A DNA stretch of 64,000 bases, taken from NCBI RefSeq assembly GCF_918797505.1, contig NC_092800.1, positions 1,240,001 to 1,304,000 of the forward strand. Reading direction: 5' to 3'. The notes under the pieces were generated by a model that was not told the DNA's origin, searched no databases, and saw only the letters and a list, made by a program, of their open reading frames with translations. Origin of the DNA: Bemisia tabaci (lineage: Eukaryota > Arthropoda > Insecta > Hemiptera > Aleyrodidae). Positions within the stretch are counted from its first letter, which is position 1; each line of letters begins with the position of its first letter. Made by a program: the position numbers and the translations under genes. Positions 52,847 to 62,866 of this stretch are shown piece by piece.

Positions 52847-53064
52847 TAGGTCGTCGATATGAAAATGATTAATCGTTAAAAATTGATTATTATTAACTAA
52901 ATTATGTGAGAATATTGTAATTTTGTGGTAAAAATTGCAGTTTTATTCCATTATTTTCAACATTATTTCAATTTATTCGTTAAGAGGTTCCATATAATAG
53001 ACAATGTGCAACAATGTGATACGTTAAATTTATCTCTAAAAGGTTTTAATTTTTTTCTTTGCAG

Positions 53065-53173
53065 CCAATATTTTTCTCGTCTCGCCAACATTCATGGAGG
53101 CGATGAACTAGGATGGAGGACTTCATCCTGCATCAGAGCTGTTCCTGACCTTGCAGATCATCACTTCTTCATG
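53065..53173 (+). other. Candidate internal exon of the unidentified plus-strand gene
   Basis: A strong acceptor (TTTTAATTTTTTTCTTTGCAG ending at 53064) and a good donor (CATG|GTAAGA) bound a 109-nt segment of unique, GC-richer sequence. One frame is open throughout (QYFSRLANIHGGDELGWRTS...DHHFFM, phase 1 in), but it resembles nothing I know. Another holds ATGGAGGCGATGAACTAG, a five-codon ORF. An ATG closes the exon and could be the start codon at a splice junction. Coding status is unresolved. Confidence 0.5.
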
Positions 53174-53210
53174 GTAAGATCATTCAAGCTTCCTTCTATT
53201 TCGAAAATTA

Positions 53211-53921
53211 AGGTGATTCGATGAATGCCATATTTTGTGACGGAACGGCATGCGATATACCGCATCGATTGGTTCAATTTTTCCGGCGACTCGTCATTTT
53301 TCTCGAATTTTGAGATCGTAATTCTATTGTCAGGAGACTAAAGAATTCACTTACCAATTTTGATGAACAAATTCAACGTATTAAAGGCGCGAGGAAAATA
53401 GAGGAAAAATACTGCAATCGAATGCGATATTTCGTCTAAAAAAAAAAAAACACCGACTTTATTACGATGAATTTGTTAATCAAGATTTAATAGGTGAATT
53501 CTTTAGTCTCTTAACAACAGAATTGAGATCTCAAAATTCGATAAAAATGACGAGTAGCTGAAAAAATGAAACTAATCGACGCGATATACCGCATGTCGTT
53601 CTGACACAAAATATGCGTCCATTTATGGACGATCAAGAAATTCAACGTATTAAAGGCGCGGTTTTTTCAGAGGAAAAATATCGCATTCGAGTGCAGTTTC
53701 GATATCAGTATCGAATGCGATATTTTTCCTTTAAAAAAACTACGTCTTCATTACGTTGAATTTCTTTGTCAAATTTGGAACATGAATTCTTCAGTCTCAT
53801 GACATCAGAAGTGCGATCTCAAAATTCGAAACAAATGACAAGTAGCTCAAATTATCGAACAAATCGATGCGATATATCGCACGTCGCTCTGACTCATAAA
53901 ATTAAGTCCATCGAATCACCT
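53211..53921. mobile_element. MITE family N, second copy with duplicated arms
   Basis: Starts AGGTGATTCGATGAATGCCA and ends CCATCGAATCACCT. Between them the arm sequence (CTCAAAATTCGA...ATGACGAGTAGCTGAAAAA, TTCAACGTATTAAAGGCGCG) occurs more than once, giving about 710 bp instead of about 441. Starts 37 bp after the candidate donor at 53174. Confidence 0.85.
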
Positions 53922-53982
53922 CAACTTCTAATGAATCGATTACCGTCAATAATTTAAATTTTTGAAATGGGCTGCTAAAATA

Positions 53983-54279
53983 TTTGAGGGGCTTGGAGGA
54001 CAAGGCGCGTAAGTGCAGTTTTTGAAAAAGTTGAGATTTTAATGATTTCAAGTAAAACTATAAAAAAAATTAGTGTGTCTTATAAAAGTAATTTAGTACT
54101 TATAGTCTTAGTGCATATTTTGTGAAAAATTCCCTCTCAAATTTCAATTTTTAAGTTTCAAAAAGTCAGTTTGAACTTTCATTCCGCCGTAAGGTTCCAT
54201 GTAATTTCGAGACTTCAAACACATATTTCTCGAGGTAGCAAAAACTGCACTTACGCGCTTTGTTCTACAAGCCCCTCAT
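53983..54279. mobile_element. MITE family F copy
   Basis: TTGAGGGGCTTGGAGGACAA at the left and TTGTTCTACAAGCCCCTCA at the right are inverse; AGTGCAGTTTTTG pairs with CAAAAACTGCACT inside. Confidence 0.85.
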
Positions 54280-54365
54280 TCTTCCTAAACGCTGATCATC
54301 GCCGCTGTCATCATTAGGCGATTTTAGGTAGAATCAACTTAACTGCATTTGATGGTGCCTAGTTG

Positions 54366-54614
54366 TACCGCGTTAAACAGAAAGGAACCAAGCACATCAG
54401 CTATTGCCAAATTTTATCGGGCAATTTAATTTTTACATGAAAACAGTTGTGCGGATTTTTGTGCAAATTTCTATGAATTTTCTCCATAATACAAAGCAAA
54501 TTCCTTAAAATTTTCAAAGGAATCCGCACAAACGTTCTCTCGTAAAAAATCAAATTCCTCTGTTAAATTTGGCAATAGCTGATGTGGCTTGGTTCCTTTC
54601 TGTTTAACGCGGTC
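54366..54614. mobile_element. MITE family C, best-preserved copy
   Basis: TACCGCGTTAAACAGAAAGG and CCTTTCTGTTTAACGCGGTCC are inverse. The arms continue as AACCAAGCACATCAGCTATT and AATAGCTGATGTGGCTTGG. Confidence 0.9.
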
Positions 54615-54969
54615 CAGTTTTTCCTGATGTTCTGTTTCTGTAATACTGCAGAACTACGGAACATAATGCCTTGAAACTGTCTTACTTTTCCAAGATTCTG
54701 CAGAATAAACTATTCACTGAATTCGCTACGACAGGATTCAGCTTCATTTTTTGTCATTTCCCGGACGAAGAAACGTAACTCCATTCCAAGGTTGTCAAAT
54801 TGATTCAAAGAATTCAATTTTTCACAAACATGAGAAAGCGAAATCTTTATCCAAAATTTATTTTCGTTTTTCATGAGATCAGCGGAAAAATCAGCGAAAT
54901 GTACAATTCATACCTAACATTTTCCTTTACAAATTCAAATTTACGAGGCGAAATCTGGCGACAATGAAA

Positions 54970-55111
54970 TGGACCACATTTTGCAAAAAGGAACCACTGT
55001 TTCTGGCTCATTTTAGAAACAACGTATATGCCATTGGTTTCCCTGTGCAGAACGGTGGTTTTATGGAAGAGTCAGAAATAGTGGTTCCTTATTGCAAAAT
55101 GTAATCCAAAT
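54970..55111. repeat. MITE family D copy
   Basis: ATGGACCACATTTTGCAAAA at the left, TTATTGCAAAATGTAATCC at the right; GGAACCACTGTTTCTGGCTC and GAGTCAGAAATAGTGGTTCC are inverse. Confidence 0.88.
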
Positions 55112-55191
55112 GTAGTTATGTTCTTTCGTGGAGGGTAACGACGAACATTGAGGGAGGAAAATATATTAAAAAGCCTCCCAATGAGTGGCCC

Positions 55192-55323
55192 CGTTTCGTC
55201 GCTCCTCTGACGAAAGGGCGAATCTCAATTTCCTCGTGAGCCCTGGGTCACATTCAAATCCATGCTCTCCAGGGTTCATGTGAAAAGTGAGATAAGTCCT
55301 TATGTCAGAGGAGCTACCTTTTT
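55192..55323. repeat. MITE family I copy
   Basis: TCGCTCCTCTGACGAAAGGG and CTTATGTCAGAGGAGCTAC are inverse; CATTCAAATCCATGCTCTCC lies between. The most complete I copy here. Confidence 0.8.
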
Positions 55324-55352
55324 TGAAACCCGGGGATTTCATTCGTACGTGA

Positions 55353-57752
55353 CCGAAATGAAACCTTATGATGAGACAAGCCTCCGGTAAAAATTTTAGC
55401 TTGAGGATACGTTTGGTTTTGGACAGTGGCATGGCGTGGCGTGAATTGCGATGTATCGATTCTCATGCCATTTAAAGCTATGGTAAAGAATCGATTATTA
55501 AGGTGTTCGCTGCGAACACCCTGTCTATCGATCCTTTTTCATAGGTTTAAATGGCATGACAATCGATATATCGCAATTAACGCCACGCCATTGGTTTTGG
55601 AGCTACAGCGTTGCAAAGTTTGCATGTTTGAGTCTTAAAAATCTTCATATTTTTGCAGAATTTCTTCCAAAAGCCAATTTCAAAGTAATGTAAGTAACAA
55701 GTAATGTAAGTTTCAAGTAAACATGACGCGTAACTGAAAAATTATAAGAAAATCCGTAGTAAAAGTTTCAAATTGTGGATGAGCCGTTAATAGCAGTACA
55801 ACGTTGCAAAAATTACATTCTTGCCCTTTAAAAATACCCATTTTTTATAGTTTTGTATATTGTAGCAGTATTTGAGACATAAAATATACAATTAGAGATA
55901 CTCGCAGACTCACAGTAAAATTTATATCAGTATACGATAATTTTAGGCAATGCAGCGTTGCAAAGTTTAGACGTATAGCATAGATTTAATCAGTATACGA
56001 TAATTTTGGGCAATACAGCGTTGCCAAGTTTACATCTTTCATCTATGAAAATGTCTATTTTTTCTTGTTATTGTATTGGAGACAAGATACAATATGAGTT
56101 AATGGTTAATAGTGTCAAGCGAAATGTGGAGGCTTTATGTTGATCCTGGGTGACAATTGCATTAAAATAACATCGTTGCAAATTTTATCTGCTTTTCTTT
56201 TAACATTCGATTGTATAAAATTAGTTGAAAGTAAGAATACTTCCAATAGTTATTTTACTTTAAAGTGTAATTCCAGAGGATTTTTGGAATACAATGGATG
56301 ATTCAGCATCAGCGTTGCTCTCAAGATCTGAAATATTCTGCCTAGACTTAGTTGCGAATTCAACCTTTTTCAGGTGTAATGAAAAAACTAACATAAAATA
56401 TGGAGGCGTTTGGGTTTTTTTAAGTAGAAATAAATCTTGATATAGACGATACATTCATTATGCCTTAAAAAACTGAGTATGTTGAACGTAAGAATGGAAG
56501 GTTTTGAAAATATTAAAGAAATAAAAGAAAGAAAGAAAGAAAGAAAGAAAGAAAAAAAAAAGTAAATTAAATGAACGAAAAATAATAAATACACCAACAA
56601 AACAATAAAATATAATTTAAAACCTAAATAGAATATTTAAATCACTGTTGCGTTAATGTATAAAAAACCCAGACGCCTCCTTAAGAGAGAATTTTAAAAT
56701 TATTTAAATATGACTTTTGGAGGGTGAAAGTTTAAAATTGGCATCATATTGAGGCGTTTTCTATAGATTTGAAGGCAACACAGGACTGATACTGAATCAT
56801 CACATGAATAAAATATTTTGAAGGAAGAAGATAAAAAACTATAAAAAATACAAAAATAAAAAAAAAATGAAAAATAATGTACGGTAGAAAGTCATATAAA
56901 ATTGAAAGAAAAAAATGTCAATGTAAATAAAAAAAAAGCAAAATCAAATAACTACTGGAAGCATCTTTATTTTAAAATCGTCTATTATTTATTGCTTGGA
57001 GAGAATTGTGAATAAACTTGGCGAAAGTATTATTGCAAAAACCAATTGTCACTTGGAACAGACATCAGACCTTGATATTTTGGCTTGACATGAGGGATGA
57101 TACCCATTGATTTTATCTTAAACTGGAAAAAAAAATTTAAAAAAAAATCATATTTCGTTGAGTTCAAAATTGTAAGCTTGGCAACTTTGTATCACTACAA
57201 AGCAATTTTACATCTACAGATAACCTAAATGGTTTATTTCATAAAAAAAAACAGACAAACACTGAACTTAAAAATAAAAACATTTTTAAAGCTTATAAAC
57301 ATAAACTTTGAAACGCTGTATCGTTAAATCTATACTTACACTCGCGGTAAAACTTTTACACAAGAATAATCTTATCATAGAATTTCAGCTAAACCACATT
57401 ATCATACCTTTAGGTGGTCAATAAGTTCGTTTTTTAATTCAAAAACGGAACAAAATGAGCATTTTTATAGGTCTGTGATGTCAAGTTTGCAACGTTGTAT
57501 CAACAAAATTAACAGCATTAACGTAGAAAAATTATTTATTATTAACGTATTTTTTTTAGAAAAATGTACACTGACTGTTGATAAAATGTCTTAAAATATC
57601 ATGAAACATCCAATGAGTTGTTTACAGAAGGTAAGATACTTGATATACGATAATCTTTAAAGCTTAAATATGGAAACTTGTCAACGCTGTATTTCTAAAA
57701 CCGGACGTATCCTCAAGCTAAGATTTTTACTGGAGACATGGGTCATCATAGA
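55353..57752. mobile_element. About 2.4-kb inverted-repeat element with reiterated subterminal motifs
   Basis: The outer arms TTATGATGA...CTCCGGTAAAAATTTTAGC, TTGAGGATACGT and ACGTATCCTCAA, GCTAAGATTTTTACTGGAG...TCATCATA are inverse. Inward, a motif near ACAGCGTTGCAAAGTTT occurs about five times in the left half (55605, 55798, 55952, 56015, 56171) and about four times inverted in the right half (57179, 57308, 57482, 57671). A GAAA microsatellite lies at 56523-56552. No frame with homology, so it is non-autonomous or degenerate. Confidence 0.75.
55424..55593. mobile_element. hAT-type MITE family A inserted in the 2.4-kb element
   Basis: Ends CAGTGGCATGGCGTGG and CGCCACGCCATTG. Exact 8-bp duplication GTTTTGGA (55416-55423 and 55594-55601). 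The insertion lies in the outer arm of the larger element and so post-dates it. Confidence 0.95.
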
Positions 57753-57977
57753 GCAAAGTAACAATATGAAACAATTTTGGATGATTATTCATGAATTTCC
57801 AGAGTGCCTCGTGTCTTTGGAAGAATTTTTGACGAGCCGGGGTCTAAAAGTGCGTTGTGGTGGAAATTAACTGTTAAACCTTGTTAGGTTATCGACTGCT
57901 TTACTTCCTTCTTGCCTTCAATCTGGTGAAGATTGAGCAGAGAGCGCCGAGAGCGGTCTGAGTCAACGTTACTTAAT

Positions 57978-58129
57978 TTGAACTAAATTTTGCAATTCGG
58001 AGCTACATGCTACAATTTCTGGCTCATCTATAAAAACACTTATGTGCATTTGATACTATGGGTACTTACGTTGTTTCTAAACTTGAGGCACAAATTTTAG
58101 TGCTCAATTGCAAAATGCAGTCAATTTGT
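57978..58129. repeat. MITE family D copy
   Basis: AACTAAATTTTGCAATTCGG at the left and CTCAATTGCAAAATGCAGTC at the right, with CTGGCTCATCTATAAAAACA inside. Confidence 0.8.
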
Positions 58130-58417
58130 GTGTGGATCTGTGTAAAAAGAGCTTCTCCTCCGGAAGAAAATTGTTCTTAACTTTTTGCGAACACATGAAC
58201 AAAATTTTTCTACAACCTAGGAATTTTTGTCTTCAAGCTTCACGACAGTTTTTGAGATTTAGGATCAAATTTCCTGAGTAAAGGAATTTTGTCCCCAGAA
58301 AGATAGGTCTCCTCTTACAGATCTAGTCACTAGTAAAAGGGGCCCGGCATATTGTTATGAAAGGTAGCTTCCACATGAATAATAAGTTTTCCTCCGCTCC
58401 AATAGCCTCCAGACTCA

Positions 58418-58561
58418 TTTGGACCACATTTTGCAATTGGGAACTATAATTTCTGACTCAGTTTAGAAATAACTTATGAGCCATTAGTTTCCCGATGCAC
58501 AAAAGTGTTTTTAAGGATGAGCCAGAAATTTTAGTTCCTAATTGCAAAATGTAGTCCATTT
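58418..58561. repeat. MITE family D, well-preserved copy
   Basis: TTGGACCACATTTTGCAATT and AATTGCAAAATGTAGTCCA are inverse; the arms continue GGGAACTATAATTTCTGACTC / GAGCCAGAAATTTTAGTTCC. From 58562 to 59200 I see no gene. Confidence 0.9.
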
Positions 58562-59208
58562 AACCCTCGTCTGTCACATATAAGTAGAACTGACCAGACG
58601 TTTAAATGTAAAACTTGTCTCCCGTACGAAGGAATGTAACTCCATTCCAAGGTCACCAAATTGACTCAAACAATTAATTTATTTTACAAAGTTATGCCTG
58701 TGCAATTTTCAGGCACAACTTTGTAAAACAAATTAATGAAAATGTGCCTGTGTAATTTTTATTTTAATTTTGCATGAAATCTCGGGGAAAATTATCAATG
58801 AAATTTCCAGTTAGGAAAGTTCAAGATCCTCCTACTTAATATGCAATTTGCGAGGGGACATTTGGCAACATTGAAATGAAGTTACGTTCTTTCACGCGGG
58901 AAACGATGAGCTCTCTTAAGTTTAGTTTTACTGTGCCGAGGCAAGTGAACCACCAAAACTTTCATTATTGCTATACTAGAGGTTGTTTTGCAAAACGAAA
59001 AAAATTCCGCCTGAGGTTACTGTTTTACGACTAATATTTATAATCCGTCTTGATCAATTTTGCTCTTTCAATGACAATTTGTATTGAAAGTGTTGATTTA
59101 CAACATTATGGTAGTAGTTTTTGTGTAATTTTTGGTTTGTTGGGTAGCCAGTGCTATGGGTTAAAATAAACTGTTAACTCACGTTAACTTGAAATTCAGG
59201 AACTTAAT

Positions 59209-59245
59209 AGTCGAAGCTTTTCGGCCTCAGCCGTCGTCAGGACTT
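59209..59245 (-). other. CTGACGA-hairpin-CGAAAAG motif (hammerhead-like core)
   Basis: Minus strand: CCTGACGACGGCTGAGGCCGAAAAGC. A GGC/GCC stem lies between CTGACGA and GAAA. The same layout is seen at 8949 (plus) and 12015-12042 (minus). Stems I and III of a hammerhead ribozyme were not demonstrable by eye. Confidence 0.35.
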
Positions 59246-59407
59246 AGCAAAAAGCACAGTTTGAGACAATAAATGATTAATTTTGATTAATATCAGTTCA
59301 TACATATGATGAACGAGTGTGTTTCGGTGTAGTTGTGTTTCATTGAGTTTCTTATTGATTCAACGTTATTTCTACCGGAATAAATGATGAAAAATGGACG
59401 GCTCGTG

Positions 59408-59564
59408 CAGTGGCGTGGCGTGCTTTGCGATATATCGGCCATTTAAACCTATGGAAAAGGATCGATAAACAGGGTGTTCGTAGCGAACACCTTAATAATC
59501 GATTTTTTACCATGGATTTAAATGGCATAACAATCGATATATCGCAATTCACGCCACGCCACTG
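59408..59564. mobile_element. hAT-type MITE family A copy
   Basis: CAGTGGCGTGGCGTGCTTTG and CAATTCACGCCACGCCACTG are the ends; the central GGTGTTCGTAGCGAACACC is intact. The flanks GGCTCGTG/GGATCGCG match at 6 of 8. Confidence 0.9.
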
Positions 59565-59877
59565 GGATCGCGAGTTCTTCTGTCCTCAGGACTTTTGTCT
59601 AGGAATGAGATTCTTGATTATAAATAAGATGTTCAACATTTTTCTATTGCTCACCATTTTGAGACTTTTCCTAACTTCGAATGAAGTGACCGAATCACTT
59701 CCTTCGTCAATTCTCTGTCTCGGTGACGGAGTATGCGTTTGTCTTCTGAAGCACTGTCAGAAGTCTATTACTGGCTACTAGATTCCCTGGGGATCAAATA
59801 AACTATATTCTACGATAAAAAAAACTACTATTTACGGCTCATTCGTGAAAGTACCTCTTCGTATAGGGTAAAATCAA

Positions 59878-60267
59878 AGTTTGAGGAGAGGGAGAAGAAT
59901 AGAAAGAGGAGGAAGAAGATAAGAGAAAGAACAGGAAGAAAAGAGAGAAGAGAGGAGAGAAAAGAAGAGACATGGGAGAAGAAGAAGAGAAGAATAGAGA
60001 GAACATAAAAGAGAATAAAACAGTGAAAGCACACAGTAAAACAGTGAGAGGGAAAGCGAGAAGGAAATTGAGATGGAAAGCGCGAGAAGGAAATTGAGAA
60101 GGAAAGCGAGAAGGAAATTGAGAAGGAAAGCGAGAAGGAAATTGAGAAGGAAAGCGAGAAGGAAAGCGAGAAGAAAAGCAAGAGGAAAAGCGAGAAGAAA
60201 AGCGAGAAGAAAAGTGAGAAGAAAATCGAGAGGAAAAGCGAGAGGAAACGTGAGAAGAGAGAGAAAA
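59878..60267 (+). repeat. Long purine-rich tract directly upstream of ribozyme 1
   Basis: About 390 nt with very few pyrimidines on the plus strand. From 60060 a 12-bp unit (GCGAGAAGGAAA / TTGAGAAGGAAA) repeats about a dozen times. Open frames here (Lys/Arg strings, or Ser/Phe/Leu on the other strand) follow from the repeat. Confidence 0.9.
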
Positions 60268-60335
60268 GGGTCTGGTGCCGGAGCCTCCTCGTGGTGGACC
60301 TGGGACGGGTCTCTGACCCGTGCCAAACGCCGGCA
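60268..60335 (+). ncRNA. HDV-like self-cleaving ribozyme 1
   Basis: The nested double-pseudoknot order is complete. P1 is GGGUCUG (60268-60274) with UGGACCU (60295-60301) and starts with a G·U wobble at the expected cleavage site. P2 is UGCCGG (60276-60281) with CCGGCA (60330-60335). A short P3 encloses L3 UCCUCGU (60286-60292). GG at 60302-60303 can make P1.1 with L3 cytosines. P4 is ACGGGUC (60305-60311) with GACCCGU (60315-60321). J4/2 is GCCAAACG with the catalytic C expected at 60323. HDV-like ribozymes cut their own RNA 5' of P1 and are known at 5' ends of non-LTR retrotransposons (R2, RTE and others). Activity is inferred from structure. Confidence 0.85.
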
Positions 60336-60365
60336 AACTGTTGTGATTCTGCACCCTCCCTCGCC

Positions 60366-60705
60366 TCTGGTTGTTAGCCCATATCTCTTCACACATCGTA
60401 ACGAGCTATGTAGGATCAAGCGCATCCTTGGTACGTTATTACCTTGGTTGTTAGCCCATATCCCTAATACGCTCGGGCATGGATCAACCACTTCCTCGGT
60501 GCCCTGCTTCGCGCGCAGCAGGGCTGTTCACACCTTGGATGTTAGGCCATATCCATTGCAGCCTTGGATCAAGCGGAACCTTGGTACGTTATTACCTTGG
60601 TTGTTAGCCCATATCCCTGGCTTACGGAAGAGATCAAGCGGAACCTGAGGAACATGAGGGGAACGATGATCTTCAGAGGACCACTGATAGTAGTTAGGCC
60701 ATATC
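60366..60705 (+). repeat. Reiterated TTGTTAGCCCATATCC motif, five occurrences
   Basis: At about 60369, 60445, 60537, 60599 and 60692 (two as GTTAGGCCATATCC). The longer unit with 'GATCAAGCG.A.CCTTGGTAC' and 'GTTATTACCTTGGTTG' occurs at 60415-60462 and 60568-60615. Irregular spacing of 62-95 bp. Confidence 0.85.
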
Positions 60706-61194
60706 CTTGAACCGCGAGGTGCAAGGATCAACCGGTACACAGTGGTCCGAAAATCCCGATCTGTGACCGACTTTGCGCGATTCGTCAGTGACCAATTGCA
60801 GGGGTGACCGATCGAAGCCTGGCAATCCTGTACTGGTCAACCTCCGGTATCTGCCGATGCTTGCGCATTAAGTCTAAAGCCGTCATCCCCCCCGGGACAC
60901 TTTAGACCAGGCAAAGTCGGAACCGGAGGGTCGGACACCTCTCAAACGGGCTGGTGGTTGAGGCGATGTTGCAGATTGAAGTAGGTTTTGATGCAGGACG
61001 AGCCGAATACTTCACGAGAGTCCCGGGGTCTCGTGGCTCAGGGTATTCTGTTCTCCTGGGCCGAACAAGCCGGACAAAGTTTCAGCAATCTCTATCTCTG
61101 TAGAGAGTATCCAGCTACGAGTTTGTTGTCTCACTGCTGGATCGCACGGTGGTAGAGGAGTTCCCTGCATTCGGTCATTGGCGAATTGTTCACT

Positions 61195-61220
61195 GTTGTG
61201 AGTGAGGGTGCGCCCAGAAC
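61195..61220 (+). repeat. 26-bp block shared with 62867-62892
   Basis: GTTGTGAGTGAGGGTGCGCC plus CAGAAC is identical at the two places. It precedes ribozyme 2 by 23 bp and ribozyme 3 by 344 bp. It may be the 3' end of the upstream unit of a head-to-tail series. Confidence 0.85.
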
Positions 61221-61243
61221 TTGTCGTTGCGAACCAGGGCGTT

Positions 61244-61315
61244 GCCGTCTGATGTCGGTTCCTCCTCGTGGTGGACGGTGGAAACGAGGGTTTTACCCTC
61301 GGCTAAACGCCGACA
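61244..61315 (+). ncRNA. HDV-like self-cleaving ribozyme 2
   Basis: P1 GCCGUCU (61244-61250) with GGACGGU (61273-61279), again with G·U at the cleavage-site pair. P2 UGUCGG (61253-61258) with CCGACA (61310-61315). L3 UCCUCGU (61263-61269). GG after P1. P4 CGAGGGU (61285-61291) with ACCCUCG (61295-61301). J4/2 GCUAAACG with catalytic C expected at 61303. Compared with ribozyme 1, P1, P2 and P4 differ in sequence but keep pairing, while L3 and J4/2 are conserved. Confidence 0.87.
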
Positions 61316-61500
61316 AAATATGTGCTGGTTTGGTAGTAATACACAGGGGTCGATAATTTAGTCAAATTATAATGGCTCATTGTCTCATGCCCCTTTATCC
61401 CAGCACTTTTTAGATATGAATGACACTTTAACTGATAATGTCTCCCTAGCATCTTTCATGTATAAATCAAACTTTAACTGATAGTTTAAAAACCTTTCAG
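61316..61500 (+). other. Tail downstream of ribozyme 2
   Basis: Shares 'GTAATACACAGGGGTCGATA' and the following ~100 bp, in diverged form, with 63309-63430. Non-coding. It probably marks the body of a short element starting at the ribozyme. Confidence 0.55.
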
Positions 61501-61691
61501 AATAACAAAAAGTTTTCGCTCCGCACCAAAAAAATTATCAATTTTATAGGAAAATAATTGTAAATTTTAATACTACATATTTTGAATATTTGTAGAAGAA
61601 AAGAAGTTGCACGATTTTGAGTACACTGTGATCGCGCTGGTTTCTTTGTGCTAGATGCGATCAAAATGGCTGTTCACCTCTCCAAAGTACA

Positions 61692-61947
61692 TTTGAGGAG
61701 CTTGGAGAACAAGGCGCACAAGTGCAGTTTTTGCTATTTCAAGAAATACGTATTTAAAGTTTCAAAGTTACATGGAGCTTTATGACGGGAAGGAATTTTA
61801 AACTCACTTTTTGATGGTTTACAGTTGGATTTTAGTTGTGAATTTTTCACAGAATATACGGCGCAACGAAAGTTAGTTGAGTTTATGAATATCTCAATTT
61901 GGCCAAGAACTGCACTTTTTCGCCTTGTCCTTCAAGCTCCTCATTTA
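61692..61947. mobile_element. MITE family F copy
   Basis: TTTGAGGAGCTTGGAGAACA and GTCCTTCAAGCTCCTCA are inverse; AGTGCAGTTTTTG pairs with AAGAACTGCACT inside. Confidence 0.82.
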
Positions 61948-62329
61948 AGGGGCGCAAGTCCGCGATGCATATTGAAGACCACCTACAACTGTTATAAGTA
62001 ATTATTCATATAAAAAAATCGTACCTAATAATTTCTTTCGGCAAATCGTTAAGCCAACTTATTGCAGTTAGATCGATAACTTTCGCGGTTACGCCTCAAG
62101 TACCTCATCTTTGAATTTATCGGAAGAAACACCCGTATAGCGGAATTTTCAAGTACTCAAATATTTGAAATTTGTTTAGAGAGAATAAAAGCGCGAAGCT
62201 CCTTCAAAATTTGATTTATGCCAAAAGGACGTCGTGTCTGTTCAGCATCGGTAACCTCATGAGCATTGTTCCTGTGCATATATCATAAGTCAGTGCAGAT
62301 AGTTGATCCCTATTGTTAAACAGCTTATC

Positions 62330-62582
62330 GACGGTGAAACTACCAAACCACGTATCTCGGTTTGCGACGTCGCAGACTTCCTGTCATACTTCATTTTTTA
62401 AATGAAAAACTACTTAACGTCCACTCTTGAAAATTTCTGTGATTTTTTCTCTTCGTGCGGAGAAAATTCTGTGAAAATTTCAAGGAAAGATATTGATTTG
62501 GTCTACTCCAAAAAAATAAAATGTGAGCGTAGATTTTTAAACACCGCAAACGAGATACGTGGTTTGGTAGTTTCACCGTCGT
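62330..62582. mobile_element. Foldback element with GTTTGGTAGTTTCACC ends
   Basis: GGTGAAACTACCAAACCACG and CGTGGTTTGGTAGTTTCACC are exactly inverse. They are followed inward by TATCTCGGTTTGCG and CGCAAACGAGATA. Related sequences at 7585, 7990, 11640 and 40981. Confidence 0.85.
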
Positions 62583-62866
62583 TATGTAACTTTAGGATGT
62601 TTAATTTGAAGACATTGACTGTTAGTTTATAACCTTTTATTGCATGTGGAAACACTGAGTTTATAACCTTTTATTGCATGTAGAAACACTGTTAGCTGCT
62701 GCTGTATTGCTTTTTATTTGAATGAAATTGTAGGTATTTTTTCCAAATGAAAAAAGAAAAATAAGATTAAAATTGTATGCAAAAGTGTTTGTTGGTGATG
62801 TATAGAATTGTGAAAACAGAAATTTAAAATGAATGGAAAATGAAAACGATCCAATGAAATAAAAGA

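Larger units (their letters stand above)
60336..61220 (+). other. GC-richer non-coding body following ribozyme 1
   Basis: About 50% GC against the AT-rich surroundings, without a convincing coding frame. It contains a reiterated motif (next entry). From 60840 to 60925 a segment can fold around TAAGTCTAAAG / CTTTAGACCAGG. It ends in a block (61195-61220) that recurs at 62867-62892. Its position after an HDV-like ribozyme suggests the 5' untranslated part, or a non-autonomous derivative, of a non-LTR element. That is inference. Confidence 0.5.

Noticed and set aside
59839..60491. Long minus-strand ORFs rich in Ser/Phe/Leu
   Set aside because: They are translations of the GA tract and run through ribozyme 1. 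Repeat periodicity (12 bp) keeps the frame open.
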